The notes: generated by a model from the letters alone, not told the origin. 64,000 nucleotides of DNA from Bacteroidales bacterium Phil12 (GCA_002633275.1 NWBO01000151.1:146445-210444); one strand, 5' to 3'; counted from the stretch's first letter, positions 36,591 to 45,768 are shown. Numbers and translations: made by a program.

Positions 36591-37667
36591 TTATAAACTA
36601 CTGTACTTTTCTATTTGCTCAATACACAAATCCAATACGTTTTCGCTATTATAACGTTTGTACCAATCGACAGTCAAAGCAACGCATTGCTCTATATTCA
36701 TTTTTGGTTTCCAACCCAAACGAAAATATGCTTTGGAAATATCCAACATTAATAAGTTGGCTTCGTGCAGTGCGTTCGCATCGGACAAATCTCTCAATTC
36801 GCCATTGCCATAACACTTAACCACCATTTGTGCAACGTCCCAAACAGGAATAATACTATCAATGGTAGGACCGAAATTCCAACCCTCACAGTATTTTGTA
36901 GGTTCGTTCCACATCTTTTGTGCCAACATCATATAGCCCCGTAACGGCTCTAAGACATGTTGCCACGGGCGAACGGCTTTTGGAGAGCGTATGACTATCG
37001 CCTGCCCTTTCTCCAAACTGCGAATACAATCCGGAATTATTCTATCCATAGCCCAATCGCCACCACCTATAACATTACCGGCACGAACAGATGCCAAAGA
37101 TTTTTTGTGCAATTCGTATTTTTTGGTATTAAAGAAACTGCGTCTCCAAGAAGATATGGCAATCTCGGCTGCACCTTTGGAAGAAGAATATGGGTCATAG
37201 CCGCCCATAGGTTCATTTTCTTTATAGCCCCATAGTTGTTCCTTGTTTTCGTAACATTTATCTGTGGTTATCATCACACAAACCCTGACGCTCGGAGTTA
37301 TTCGGACTGCTTCCATAATATTGATGCTGCCCATAACATTAACTTGATATGTCTCCACAGGTTTTTCGTACGACAACCTTACCAACGGCTGTGCCGCCAA
37401 ATGAAAGACTATTTCTGGTTGATAAGTATTGAAAATTTCTTTTACTTCATCTATATTGCAAATATCTTCTATTATATCAGCCTTAATACACTTGCCGATT
37501 TGGGATAACACAAAATTATCTTTTTCGCTATATGGCTCTAAACCTATACCTATAACTTCGGCTCCAAGATGATGCAACCAAATAGCAAGCCACGAGCCCT
37601 TAAAACCGGTGTGTCCGGTTATAAGAACTTTTTTACCTTTATAAAAATTATTGAATGATTCCTCCAT
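36591..37667 (-). CDS. rfbG: CDP-glucose 4,6-dehydratase
   Basis: 358 aa. SDR fold with GKKVLITGHTGFKGSWLAIW, the RfbG form of the NAD motif, then MITTDKCYENKE and DPYSSSKGAAEIAISSWRRS (YxxxK as YSSSK) and RPWQHVLEPLRGYM. It makes CDP-4-keto-6-deoxyglucose from CDP-glucose. I chose the ATG at 37667, which leaves 4 nt after the rfbF stop; the upstream in-frame Met overlaps rfbF. Confidence 0.93.
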   Translation of the reverse strand: MEESFNNFYKGKKVLITGHTGFKGSWLAIWLHHLGAEVIGIGLEPYSEKDNFVLSQIGKCIKADIIEDICNIDEVKEIFNTYQPEIVFHLAAQPLVRLSYEKPVETYQVNVMGSINIMEAVRITPSVRVCVMITTDKCYENKEQLWGYKENEPMGGYDPYSSSKGAAEIAISSWRRSFFNTKKYELHKKSLASVRAGNVIGGGDWAMDRIIPDCIRSLEKGQAIVIRSPKAVRPWQHVLEPLRGYMMLAQKMWNEPTKYCEGWNFGPTIDSIIPVWDVAQMVVKCYGNGELRDLSDANALHEANLLMLDISKAYFRLGWKPKMNIEQCVALTVDWYKRYNSENVLDLCIEQIEKYSSL

Positions 37668-37671
37668 TTTC

Positions 37672-38451
37672 TTACCAAACTTTCCAAGGTGCATTACCCT
37701 CGTCCCACATAGCGTTCAACTCTTTGTTATCTCTTAGTATGTCCATAGGTTTCCAAAAACCCGTATGCTTATAAGCGTGCATCTTGCCGTCCATTGCCAA
37801 TCGTTCCAAAGGTTTTCTCTCAAAGATACAAGTATCATCGCCCTGCGGTAAATAATCAAAAACTTCGGGTTCGCAAACAAAATATCCTGCATTTACCCAA
37901 GCACCGTCCCCTGCCGGTTTTTCCTTGAATGAGGTTATCATACTCGTGTCATTATCCAAAACAACGCTACCGAATTTGCCTACCGGTTGATACACCGTCA
38001 TGGAAATGGCTGCTTTTGAAAGTTCGTGCTGTTTAACAGTGTCTGCTATATCCACATCACTAACACCGTCGCCGTAAGTCAAACAAAAACGTTCGTTACC
38101 AATATATTTTTGAATTTTTTTAATTCTTCCTCCCGTCTGAGTATTTAAGCCGGTGTCTATTAAAGTGATTTTCCAATCTTCCACATTTTGATTATGCACC
38201 TGTATGGAATTATCTTTTAATCCCACCGTCATATCGCAGTTATGGATAAAATAATTGGTAAAATACTCCTTAATCATATAGTGTTTATATCCGCAACAGA
38301 CAACAAACTCATTGATGCCGTAATGTGAATATATCTTCATTATATGCCATAATATGGGTTTGCCACCTATCTCAACCATTGGTTTTGGCATAAGTCCAGT
38401 AACTTCGCTAAGCCTTGTACCCAATCCACCTGCTAAAATAACCGCTTTCAT
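37672..38451 (-). CDS. rfbF: Glucose-1-phosphate cytidylyltransferase
   Basis: 259 aa, the normal length. MKAVILAGGLGTRLSEVTGL is the nucleotidyltransferase signature, followed by MPKPMVEIGGKPILWHIMK and LTYGDGVSDVDI, the metal-binding block of RfbF. It makes CDP-glucose from CTP and glucose 1-phosphate, the first step of the 3,6-dideoxyhexose pathway. Second gene of the operon, 6 nt after rfbH. Confidence 0.95.
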   Translation of the reverse strand: MKAVILAGGLGTRLSEVTGLMPKPMVEIGGKPILWHIMKIYSHYGINEFVVCCGYKHYMIKEYFTNYFIHNCDMTVGLKDNSIQVHNQNVEDWKITLIDTGLNTQTGGRIKKIQKYIGNERFCLTYGDGVSDVDIADTVKQHELSKAAISMTVYQPVGKFGSVVLDNDTSMITSFKEKPAGDGAWVNAGYFVCEPEVFDYLPQGDDTCIFERKPLERLAMDGKMHAYKHTGFWKPMDILRDNKELNAMWDEGNAPWKVW

Positions 38452-38457
38452 ATTAAT

Positions 38458-39795
38458 TTATTTTTTATCTATAAAATTCTTTATCGTTTGTATCATATAT
38501 TGCAATTTCTCTTGTGTCATTGCAGGATAAACACCAACCCAAAACGTGGAGTTCATTATTTTGTTCGTGTTTTTCAAATCTCCGATAATTTTGTAGTGCT
38601 GTCCTTCCACATAATTTTCAAATGCAGGGTGGCAAACGAGATTACCTGCAAAAAGATTTCTTGTTTGAATGTTATGATTTTCCAAATAAGAAGTCAAATC
38701 ATTACGAGAAAAGCCTGCATTGTCTTCAACAGTCATCAAAAAGCCGAACCAAGACGGAAAAGAATCGGCTTGTGCCTTTGGTAAAATCAAACCTTTCGTG
38801 CCGACCAAACCTTTATATAAAACATCGAAATTCTCTCTTCTTCTTTGGACTATATAATCCAATTTCTGTAATTGAGCGCAACCTATCGAGGCTTGTAAAT
38901 CCGTTGCCTTTAAGTTATATCCCAAATGAGAATATACATATTTGTGGTCATAGCCTAATGGCAATTTTCCATACTGCTTTGAAAATCTATGCTTACATGT
39001 ATTATCCATTCCGGAGACGCACCAACAGTCTCTTCCCCAATCACGGAAAGAATTGATTATTCTATGCAAAACGGCATTGTTTGTATAAACCGCTCCTCCC
39101 TCACCCATTGTTATATGATGCGGCGGGTAAAACGATGAAGTGCCTATATCTCCTATCGTTCCGGTCTTACGTTTCTCGCCATTGATTACATATTCCGAGC
39201 CCAAAGCATCACAATTGTCTTCAATCAACCATAGATTGTGTTTATCGCAAAAGGATTTGACTGCCTGCAAATCAAAAGGATTTCCAAGAGTGTGGGCAAT
39301 CATAACCGCCTTCGTCTTTGTGGTCAGTGCTTTTTCTAAATCCCTAACATCTACATTATACTCCGGAATCGTTACATCGACAAAAATTGGCACGGCACCA
39401 TATTGCAAAATCGGAGCAACAGTTGTCGGAAAACTTGCAGCAACAGTTATAACTTCATCGCCTTTCTTGATTTGTCTTTCTTTTAACAGCGGCGAAGTCA
39501 AACACATAAACGCCAAAAGATTTGCAGAAGAGCCCGAATTACAAAGGGAAACAAAACCTAAGTTCAACCATTTGGCAAAATCTTTTTCAAATTTCGTTGC
39601 CCAAGGTCCTGCCGTAAGCCAAAAATCCAATGAAGAATCAACCAAATTAACCATTTCCTTTTCGTCAAAGTATCTTCCCCCGTAATTAATGTAGGTCTTG
39701 CCTGCGACAAATTCACTTTCCTTGTGAGTTTCCTCATAATATTGTTTTGTCAAATCCAATATCTGACATTTTATTTCTTCCGCCTTTGTCATCAT
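38458..39795 (-). CDS. rfbH: CDP-4-keto-6-deoxyglucose 3-dehydrase
   Basis: 445 aa. Fold of aminotransferase class (DegT type), but the catalytic Lys is replaced by His in SFYPPHHITMGEGGAVY, as in the PMP-dependent dehydrases. A [2Fe-2S] site is visible as C-x-C-x7-C in RDCWCVSGMDNTC, plus an earlier Cys in EDNCDALG. The enzyme removes the C3 hydroxyl with PMP and electrons from a reductase partner (RfbI), which is not in this cluster. First gene of the operon, with its promoter at 39813-39843. Confidence 0.95.
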   Translation of the reverse strand: MMTKAEEIKCQILDLTKQYYEETHKESEFVAGKTYINYGGRYFDEKEMVNLVDSSLDFWLTAGPWATKFEKDFAKWLNLGFVSLCNSGSSANLLAFMCLTSPLLKERQIKKGDEVITVAASFPTTVAPILQYGAVPIFVDVTIPEYNVDVRDLEKALTTKTKAVMIAHTLGNPFDLQAVKSFCDKHNLWLIEDNCDALGSEYVINGEKRKTGTIGDIGTSSFYPPHHITMGEGGAVYTNNAVLHRIINSFRDWGRDCWCVSGMDNTCKHRFSKQYGKLPLGYDHKYVYSHLGYNLKATDLQASIGCAQLQKLDYIVQRRRENFDVLYKGLVGTKGLILPKAQADSFPSWFGFLMTVEDNAGFSRNDLTSYLENHNIQTRNLFAGNLVCHPAFENYVEGQHYKIIGDLKNTNKIMNSTFWVGVYPAMTQEKLQYMIQTIKNFIDKK

Positions 39796-39812
39796 TTCGA
39801 TTATTTATTCTG

Positions 39813-39843
39813 CAAAATTAATATAAAATTCATTCATTACAAA
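39813..39843 (-). promoter_or_regulatory. Promoter of the tyvelose / O-antigen operon
   Basis: On the minus strand: TTTG (39840-39843), 19 nt, then TAATTTTG (39813-39820). It is the only clear promoter for the seven genes down to 32106. Confidence 0.8.
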
Positions 39844-39911
39844 ATTTTACGTCCTTTATATTGATTTAGCAAACGTTTATTGTGAATTTACGAAAATAAT
39901 GTGTGATACCG

Positions 39912-39974
39912 GAAAATTAGTGTTAAACACTAAAAAATTAATATTAAACATTAGTAAAATAGTATTAAACATTA
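39912..39974. repeat. 21-nt repeat array 12 (3 units) with inverted flanks
   Basis: Units at 39912, 39933 and 39954. The flanks TACCG (39907) and CGGTA (39981) are inverted copies, and GTGTGATA / GTATGTGATA occur on both sides. It lies between the B12 protein gene end and the operon promoter. Confidence 0.9.
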
Positions 39975-40071
39975 TTTTTTCGGTATGTGATAATAAAAAA
40001 TTCAAGACTCAATCCAAAAAATTTTCAGAAAGAGCCTTGAAGAAATAAAAAACACTTAATATACTAAAAAC

Positions 40072-41697
40072 CTACTTCACAATAAGTTTCTTCGTTGCTA
40101 TGTTATTGTTTGAAACAACGCTTACGATATATGTACCGCTTGTCAAATTGTTAATTTGGATTGTGTCGTTGGCAGCTTTATTTGAATAAACAATTCGTCC
40201 TTGCAAATCCGTTACTCTCACCATACAATCCTTAACATTGCTTATCGTTACATATTCTGTTGCAGGGTTAGGATAGATGTTTATATTCAAATTATTCTCA
40301 TGAACCTCTGCAATTGCGTTTTTATTGTCGTTTGAATAAACAAAGTTATCTATGCAAAGATATGTCGGAATATTGATACCATACTCACCTACATAATTAC
40401 TCTCCAAAGTGAATTTCACTTTGCTTACTTGTCCCAAAGAAGCCAAATCCAAAAATCTCCAATCATCACGATTACCCAAAGCAACGCCATTGTCATCTAA
40501 TATAAAATCTATTAGATATAGTTCAGCCGTACCGGTAACCGCTCCACTCTCATCATATCCCGTTGCAATAACTTTGAACCAACCGCTTTCCAATGGGTCT
40601 GTTGCAGGATAATTATAAGAAGCCATCGATTGGCAAACATATACGCCTTTCGGATAAAATGTATTGCCGTCTTGCTTGCTTACTGCCAAATGTTCCTCTG
40701 TATTGTATGATGAAAAATAACCATGCAAATAAGTTTTGCCTTCTCCTTCAAAACCACTAAGAGAAGCAGAAGCATAATAGTTATTATTATAGCCCGTACC
40801 ACTGTTCTCCGTTGCAGTTGCCGTTTCAACATCGGTAATATTGGAAAGTCCCCAACCAAAATCAAATTCATATCCGTAGGATTCAACAGCAACTCCCGGA
40901 AACACCAATCCACCGCTTGTGTAATTTTTGTGAAAAGCGTTCTCATTTTCTATAAACTCGTCGTAATTCTCAAATGAAGGCAATTCAAATGTATTTGCAT
41001 CTGCCAAAAGACCTTCCATATCCGCAATAACGTATGGCTGTCCTGCATTGATGACTGCAACACCCGACAAATCGAAACCTGCCGAATATGTATTTTCCGA
41101 TATTGCATCGTAAATGATATTACCTTGTGAATCCTTACTTACACCTGCCAAAACATCAACGATACGAACAAAACGAATGTTTGATTTATCCAATTTTTCG
41201 TTGTCTGCCAATTCGTCCAAATCAAAGCCTACGCCGTAATTGTAATCATATACGCCGGCAAGGTTTTTATAATTTGAGCCGGCAAGGTCTGTCTCTGTTG
41301 CCGTACTTATCGACGGAAAACGAAAATAATCTTTTCCGTTGGAAGAGACTTCAACAAAGGCAAGTTCAAGGAATGATTCGTCAAAAGCATTTTCAAACAC
41401 TACGAAATCATATCCTGCTCCGTTCATAATAGGTCTGTCAAAAGTGATAACTGCACTACCTCCGTTTCCCAAAGATACACAACGCAAATTATCCGATGCT
41501 GCAACGCCTATTGCATCGTAAGGTTTTCCGTAAGTAACAACTTTATCTGCGTTTTCGCCTGTTGTCGATTGAGTGCCTCTATTAACTTCCACTCCGTTAG
41601 CCCATGCTACTATTGAAGGGTCTGTTTTAGCAATTTTTTGAGCCGATAATGACAAGGAAACAAATCCTAATGCCAAAATAAAAATACTTTTCTTCAT
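40072..41697 (-). CDS. BtuH-like (DUF4465) surface cobalamin protein with T9SS sorting domain
   Basis: 541 aa. After a signal peptide (ending LSLSAQ), residues of about 25-220 form a domain of the cell-surface FENGF type (ITFDRPIMNGAGYDFVVFEN, then LELAFVEVSSNGKDYFRFPS). Residues of about 235-455 fit DUF4465: FDFGWGLSNITDVET, YPKGVYVCQSMASYNYP, WFKVIATGYDESG, YLIDFILDD, WRFLDLASLGQVSKVKFTLE. The end (INIYPNPATEYVTISN to ATKKLIVK) is a type A T9SS sorting domain. As I recall, DUF4465 proteins of Bacteroides (BtuH) bind vitamin B12 at the cell surface. The cobalamin riboswitch just upstream supports this. The fusion of both domains and T9SS export is notable. Confidence 0.82.
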   Translation of the reverse strand: MKKSIFILALGFVSLSLSAQKIAKTDPSIVAWANGVEVNRGTQSTTGENADKVVTYGKPYDAIGVAASDNLRCVSLGNGGSAVITFDRPIMNGAGYDFVVFENAFDESFLELAFVEVSSNGKDYFRFPSISTATETDLAGSNYKNLAGVYDYNYGVGFDLDELADNEKLDKSNIRFVRIVDVLAGVSKDSQGNIIYDAISENTYSAGFDLSGVAVINAGQPYVIADMEGLLADANTFELPSFENYDEFIENENAFHKNYTSGGLVFPGVAVESYGYEFDFGWGLSNITDVETATATENSGTGYNNNYYASASLSGFEGEGKTYLHGYFSSYNTEEHLAVSKQDGNTFYPKGVYVCQSMASYNYPATDPLESGWFKVIATGYDESGAVTGTAELYLIDFILDDNGVALGNRDDWRFLDLASLGQVSKVKFTLESNYVGEYGINIPTYLCIDNFVYSNDNKNAIAEVHENNLNINIYPNPATEYVTISNVKDCMVRVTDLQGRIVYSNKAANDTIQINNLTSGTYIVSVVSNNNIATKKLIVK

Positions 41698-41771
41698 AAT
41701 TTTTATACTATATAAAATTCATTAAACTTCCCTAACAAATTTTAAGATAGTTGATTTCTTGAAGAAAAGTA

Positions 41772-41808
41772 TTCAAAAAAATAAAAAAATAACAAACTAC
41801 AAGTTATT
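41772..41808 (-). terminator. Possible attenuator of the cobalamin riboswitch
   Basis: On the minus strand AATAAC pairs with GTTATT across a 9-nt loop and is followed by a long T-rich run. Its place between aptamer and start codon fits a transcription-attenuation switch, but the stem is short and A/T-rich. Confidence 0.55.
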
Positions 41809-41845
41809 ATCCTCTTCCCCTTAGATAATCAACAATCTCAACATT

Positions 41846-42008
41846 TATGGCAGGTCTCCTGACTTACTTAGCAATAACGCCTTCCCATTGACACAGAATC
41901 AAAAGTGGCTTGTATGTTACGCCTTTTAACGAATACAGTAGTGGGTCTGTACAGGATTCTCACCTGTTTCCCTATTAATCTCTACTTAAAAAAGTAAAAA
42001 GAACCACA
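41846..42008 (-). ncRNA. Cobalamin riboswitch
   Basis: On the minus strand: the core AGGGAAACAGGTGAGAATCC, then CTGTACAGACCCACTACTG, and the B12 box GTCAGGAGACCTGCC (complement of 41849-41863). These are the conserved parts of the AdoCbl/MeCbl aptamer in the expected order and spacing. It precedes only the BtuH-like gene. Bound cobalamin should lower expression. Confidence 0.95.
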
Positions 42009-42018
42009 AATGCATTTG

Positions 42019-42048
42019 CAAAAGTACAACTTTTTCTTTTACCAACAA
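42019..42048 (-). promoter_or_regulatory. Promoter of the riboswitch transcript
   Basis: On the minus strand: TTG (42046-42048), 19 nt, then TACTTTTG (42019-42026), placing the transcript start close to the first aptamer base. Confidence 0.8.
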
Positions 42049-42167
42049 CAATAATTATAAAAAAACAGCATAAAACCATTAATTTTATGCTGTAATTTTT
42101 TGTTTTCGATTATTGCTCATCCTATTTACATGACTCAGAAATCAAAGAAGTGTTTTTAATTTTTTAA

Positions 42168-42230
42168 TCTCTCACATCAGTAAAATAGTTAGTGAAACTA
42201 TTTTGCTAATCATTAACACTATTTAGAATT
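42168..42230. repeat. 21-nt repeat array 13 (3 units), overlapping a stop codon
   Basis: Units at 42168, 42189 and 42210. The third contains the TAA stop (42223-42225) of the TonB receptor gene, so the end of that gene is set by the repeat. Confidence 0.85.
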
Positions 42231-44526
42231 TATAAGTCATACCCAACGACGGCATTATCGGTAATTGATCGACACGTTGCGCTTTTATTCTGTCGTAATA
42301 GAACATATTATTGCGGTTATATACGTTGGTTACACTTGCTTCTATCTCCAAAATGGAATGACGAGCCAAATCAAAACGTTTCTTAACCGAAATATCCAAT
42401 CGATGATATGACGGCAGGCGTTTGGCATTCAATTCACCATACAAAGTTGTCAATGCTCCCGATGAAGATGTGTAATCGCTGCCTATACCACCGCCGAAAT
42501 CCAAGACCTCTCCAAAACCTGCCGTTGCAGTAAATGGAAAGCCCGAACCATAATTCCAACGAGCGCTAAATTCCCAATCTCTTGCCATACCTACTTGGTA
42601 AGAAACAAGAACATTGACATTGTGTCTGCGATCATAATGCGGAGCATAGGTACGCGTTTCGCTTGTTTTTTCAACCTTGCCAAGAGAATAAATTGCCCAA
42701 ACATAAAGTCTGCCGTTTGAATATTTCAAACTCACATCTCCTCCGTAAGCATAGCCTTCTTCAACTGCGAAATTCTTTTTCAAGTGGTCGGGATAGGAAG
42801 CATGCTCGCTGTCGTTGTTGTATAGTCTGTCTCTATTGATTGCAATTAAATTGGACATTGTTTTGTAATATCCTTCCATGTTAAACGAAAGATGTGAAAA
42901 CATATCCCATTCAAATCCGAATATAAAGTGATTTGACTTTTCTATATAGTTGGTTACATCTTCTCCTCTGTATGAAGAAACAACTCCGCCCGGTAGATTG
43001 ACATCTGTTGTCAAATAACCGGTAAATAAATTGACTATATCTCTATCGGATTTAGTGTCGATAAAACTCTGAGAGTATTTACCGACAGCTGCTTTTACGC
43101 GAAAACGATCCGTAATATTATATTTCAAAGACAAACGTGGCTCAAAAACAACTTCCGAAGCCGACGCATAATAAGAAATACGCATACTCGGTTCATATAA
43201 AAAGTTACCCAAAAATCCTTTGAATATCATATAAAGTCCAATATCGGAAGTGTATTGTTTGTAACTCTCCGTCTGTTGCTCAAATTTAGTGTCGGTGGTG
43301 TTCCACATCATATCAACACCGTAACGTAAGAGATTTTTACCAAAGAACTGCGTTGCGTCCAAACTTCCGTTAAAAGAACCTATGCTACTTGTTTGATTTG
43401 AGTTTTTGTCCGCTTGATTCATTTCCATAGAATAATCGGAATACGCCAAGACTGCTTGAACTATCGAAGAAGAGTTTTGCGGCACAATTATAACATTTGC
43501 TCCCAAACCCGAATTTCGCCAATTGAAATCTGCGATGTTTTTATAACCTTTTACATCGTCAGTAAAATTAAACCCGAAAACACTTGCCTTTGTTCCGCTT
43601 TGTGTTGCGAGAGTTACCTTACCATATAAATCCAAAAAATCATAAGGTAATTCAGTATCCATATATTTATATATCGAAGAAGATGTATGAGAAAGATACG
43701 AGTTTTTTGCTGTAAATAAATAGGAAAGTGAATAATCTCTATTGTCTTTATCTGCTATTATCGGACCTTCCACAATCGCCGATGCTCCAAAAGTTGAAAG
43801 AGAAAGTTTTCCCGAAACAGCTTTTTTATTACCTTCTCTTGTGGTTATATCCATTATTGAAGAAAGTCTGCCGCCATAACGTGCATTGAAGCCACCTGTA
43901 TATATATCTGCGTTACGTATCACATCGGTTTCAAAAACAGAAAACAATCCTATGGAGTGGAATGGATTATATATAACCATACCGTCCAAAAGGACTTTGT
44001 TTTGAATTGCCGAACCGCCACGTATATAGAGTTGCCCGCCTTGGTCTCCCGAAAAAACAACACCCGGTAAAACTTGAATATATTGCGCCAAATCTGCCTG
44101 CCCACCTATTGAGGGCATTTTCTGAATATCCATAGCCGTTACCTGTTCAACAGACACGCGAGATTCTTGTCTTGCCATATCCTTTGCGGCTGAAATCTCA
44201 ACAATATTTAATGTTTTGCTTTGGGGCGTTAGTTCGATTTTCAAATTTATTGGTTGATTTGGATTAACGTCTATATGTATCGTTGTATCGGCAAAGCCCA
44301 ACGATGATATTTTTATTGTTTGCTTGCCTTTGGGTACTTTATTTATAACAAAATAGCCATTTATGTCTGTGCTTGAACCTAACCTTGTGTTTTCAACTAT
44401 AACATTGGCGAACATCAAAGCATCTCCGTTTGAAGCGTCATAAACAAATCCTTTTACAACACCATTCTGTGCAAAAACCGTAAGACAAAAGAAATATACA
44501 ATAATTATAGAAAATATTTTTTTCAT
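42223..44526 (-). CDS. TonB-dependent outer-membrane receptor
   Basis: 767 aa from the ATG at 44526. A signal peptide (ending TVFAQN) precedes a carboxypeptidase-like domain (residues of about 22-105: VVKGFVYDASNGDALMFANV), then a plug (LAQYIQVLPGVVFSGDQGGQ, LYIRGGSAIQNKVLLDGMVI) and a barrel that ends MTYKF. No SusD partner follows, so it is not a Sus-type glycan system. The cargo is unknown. A cobalamin riboswitch lies downstream of its 3' end, not before it, so B12 control is not indicated. Array 14 lies before the start and array 13 at the stop. Confidence 0.93.
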   Translation of the reverse strand: MKKIFSIIIVYFFCLTVFAQNGVVKGFVYDASNGDALMFANVIVENTRLGSSTDINGYFVINKVPKGKQTIKISSLGFADTTIHIDVNPNQPINLKIELTPQSKTLNIVEISAAKDMARQESRVSVEQVTAMDIQKMPSIGGQADLAQYIQVLPGVVFSGDQGGQLYIRGGSAIQNKVLLDGMVIYNPFHSIGLFSVFETDVIRNADIYTGGFNARYGGRLSSIMDITTREGNKKAVSGKLSLSTFGASAIVEGPIIADKDNRDYSLSYLFTAKNSYLSHTSSSIYKYMDTELPYDFLDLYGKVTLATQSGTKASVFGFNFTDDVKGYKNIADFNWRNSGLGANVIIVPQNSSSIVQAVLAYSDYSMEMNQADKNSNQTSSIGSFNGSLDATQFFGKNLLRYGVDMMWNTTDTKFEQQTESYKQYTSDIGLYMIFKGFLGNFLYEPSMRISYYASASEVVFEPRLSLKYNITDRFRVKAAVGKYSQSFIDTKSDRDIVNLFTGYLTTDVNLPGGVVSSYRGEDVTNYIEKSNHFIFGFEWDMFSHLSFNMEGYYKTMSNLIAINRDRLYNNDSEHASYPDHLKKNFAVEEGYAYGGDVSLKYSNGRLYVWAIYSLGKVEKTSETRTYAPHYDRRHNVNVLVSYQVGMARDWEFSARWNYGSGFPFTATAGFGEVLDFGGGIGSDYTSSSGALTTLYGELNAKRLPSYHRLDISVKKRFDLARHSILEIEASVTNVYNRNNMFYYDRIKAQRVDQLPIMPSLGMTYKF

Positions 44527-44548
44527 TGTTCCCCATAAATTTTTGTTT

Positions 44549-44632
44549 AACACTATTTCACTAATCTCTCACACTATTTTACTAATCATTAACACTATTT
44601 TATTAATCGCTCACACTATTTCACTAATCAAT
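44549..44632. repeat. 21-nt repeat array 14 (4 units)
   Basis: Units at 44549, 44570, 44591 and 44612 in perfect register, alternating TTTAACACTA and CTCACACTA starts. It fills the gap between holA and the TonB receptor gene and shows the 21-nt period best. Confidence 0.95.
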
Positions 44633-44634
44633 GA

Positions 44635-45663
44635 TTACACGTGAAGAATCTTAAACACCAATTCTTTCATAATAGTATCCGCCGTTGTGTTCGGGGCTGT
44701 GCCGATTCCCTTACTTTTAAGATCGTATTCGTTAAATAATGCAATGATATTAAGAAGTTGTTCGTTCGAATAATAATTCAAAGCCGTAACATAATCTTTT
44801 GCTGCGAAAGGCGAGCGAAAGTTCAAGGCTCGTGCAATATTCTCCGCATTTCGAGGATAAACCTCAGAAGCTATCAGAAGTTTAGTGAAGTATGAAAACA
44901 ATATAGGCATAAACATCTGAATAGGCATCTCTTTTTGATTTTCTGCGAAATAATTTATTATTTGATTTGATTTTAGAACATTCTTTACACTTAACGCTTT
45001 TTGCAATTCAAATATCGAATAATTCTTACTAATACCTATAAATTCGCTTATATCGTCGTAAGTAATGTTTTTACGAGTGGTGATATTCAATATCATCTTG
45101 TCAATTTCGTTTGCAATCTTTTGCAAATCGTTACCAAGATAATCGTTTAGCATATTAGCAGCCGTTTCGTCTATTGTAAATTGTTTGCTTTGGACGTATG
45201 AAACAATCCATTTGGCAACATTATAGTCAGGAATTTTATTACTTTCCACAACTACGCCGGCATTTTTGACAATAGCGTTTTTACATTTTATATCAAATTC
45301 CTTTGCTTTGTTACAAATGACAAGTATGGTTGAGGGTTGGGAATTATTCAAATACAATAGGATTTTAGGCCACTGGCTTTTGTCCATTAACTGGGCTTCT
45401 TTGAGAAGAACAAGACGTTTATCAGTCATTAAAGGGTATTGACGACAAGCAGATACCAACATCTCGGCTGTTGTATCTCTGCCATAGAGAATTGTTTGGT
45501 TAAAATCCCTATTATCCTCGCTTATGACATTATCTTCAAATTCTTTGCAGATTAAATCAATATAAAAAGGTTCATCTCCTTTTAGAAGATACACGCTTGC
45601 AAAATCTTTTGATTTTATTGATGATTTAATTTGTTTGATTTGAGCTTGTATTGTCGTTGCCAT
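44635..45663 (-). CDS. holA: DNA polymerase III delta subunit
   Basis: 342 aa from MATTIQ at 45663. AAA+-like clamp-loader delta fold: FASVYLLKGDEPFYIDLICK at the N-terminus, LMTDKRLVLLKEAQLMDKSQ in the middle, then LQKIANEIDKMILN and the C-terminal helical collar (YSIFELQKALSVKNVLKSN). HolA opens the beta clamp at the replication fork. It follows gldJ behind a terminator and so probably has its own promoter. Confidence 0.93.
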   Translation of the reverse strand: MATTIQAQIKQIKSSIKSKDFASVYLLKGDEPFYIDLICKEFEDNVISEDNRDFNQTILYGRDTTAEMLVSACRQYPLMTDKRLVLLKEAQLMDKSQWPKILLYLNNSQPSTILVICNKAKEFDIKCKNAIVKNAGVVVESNKIPDYNVAKWIVSYVQSKQFTIDETAANMLNDYLGNDLQKIANEIDKMILNITTRKNITYDDISEFIGISKNYSIFELQKALSVKNVLKSNQIINYFAENQKEMPIQMFMPILFSYFTKLLIASEVYPRNAENIARALNFRSPFAAKDYVTALNYYSNEQLLNIIALFNEYDLKSKGIGTAPNTTADTIMKELVFKILHV

Positions 45664-45673
45664 TTCCAAAAAA

Positions 45674-45712
45674 GAAAAAAGAATCCTACGTAAAGCCTTA
45701 CCTAAGATTCTT
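45674..45712 (-). terminator. Terminator between gldJ and holA
   Basis: GAATC (45681-45685) pairs with GATTC (45706-45710) with further inner pairs (TA, GTAA/TTAC), followed by a T run on the minus strand. Confidence 0.65.
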
Positions 45713-45768
45713 TATTTATAAAATTAAACCTATTATCTGAACACTTTTATCTTAAAAACATCCATTAA

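Larger units (their letters stand above)
41698..42222. other. Intergenic region, 525 nt
   Basis: Holds the attenuator, cobalamin riboswitch and promoter of the BtuH-like gene, and part of repeat array 13. The stretch 42050-42165 shows nothing further. Confidence 0.85.

Noticed and set aside
42223..44526. TonB receptor as the B12 receptor under riboswitch control
   Set aside because: The riboswitch lies downstream of its stop codon and points to the next gene; nothing in the receptor itself indicates cobalamin.
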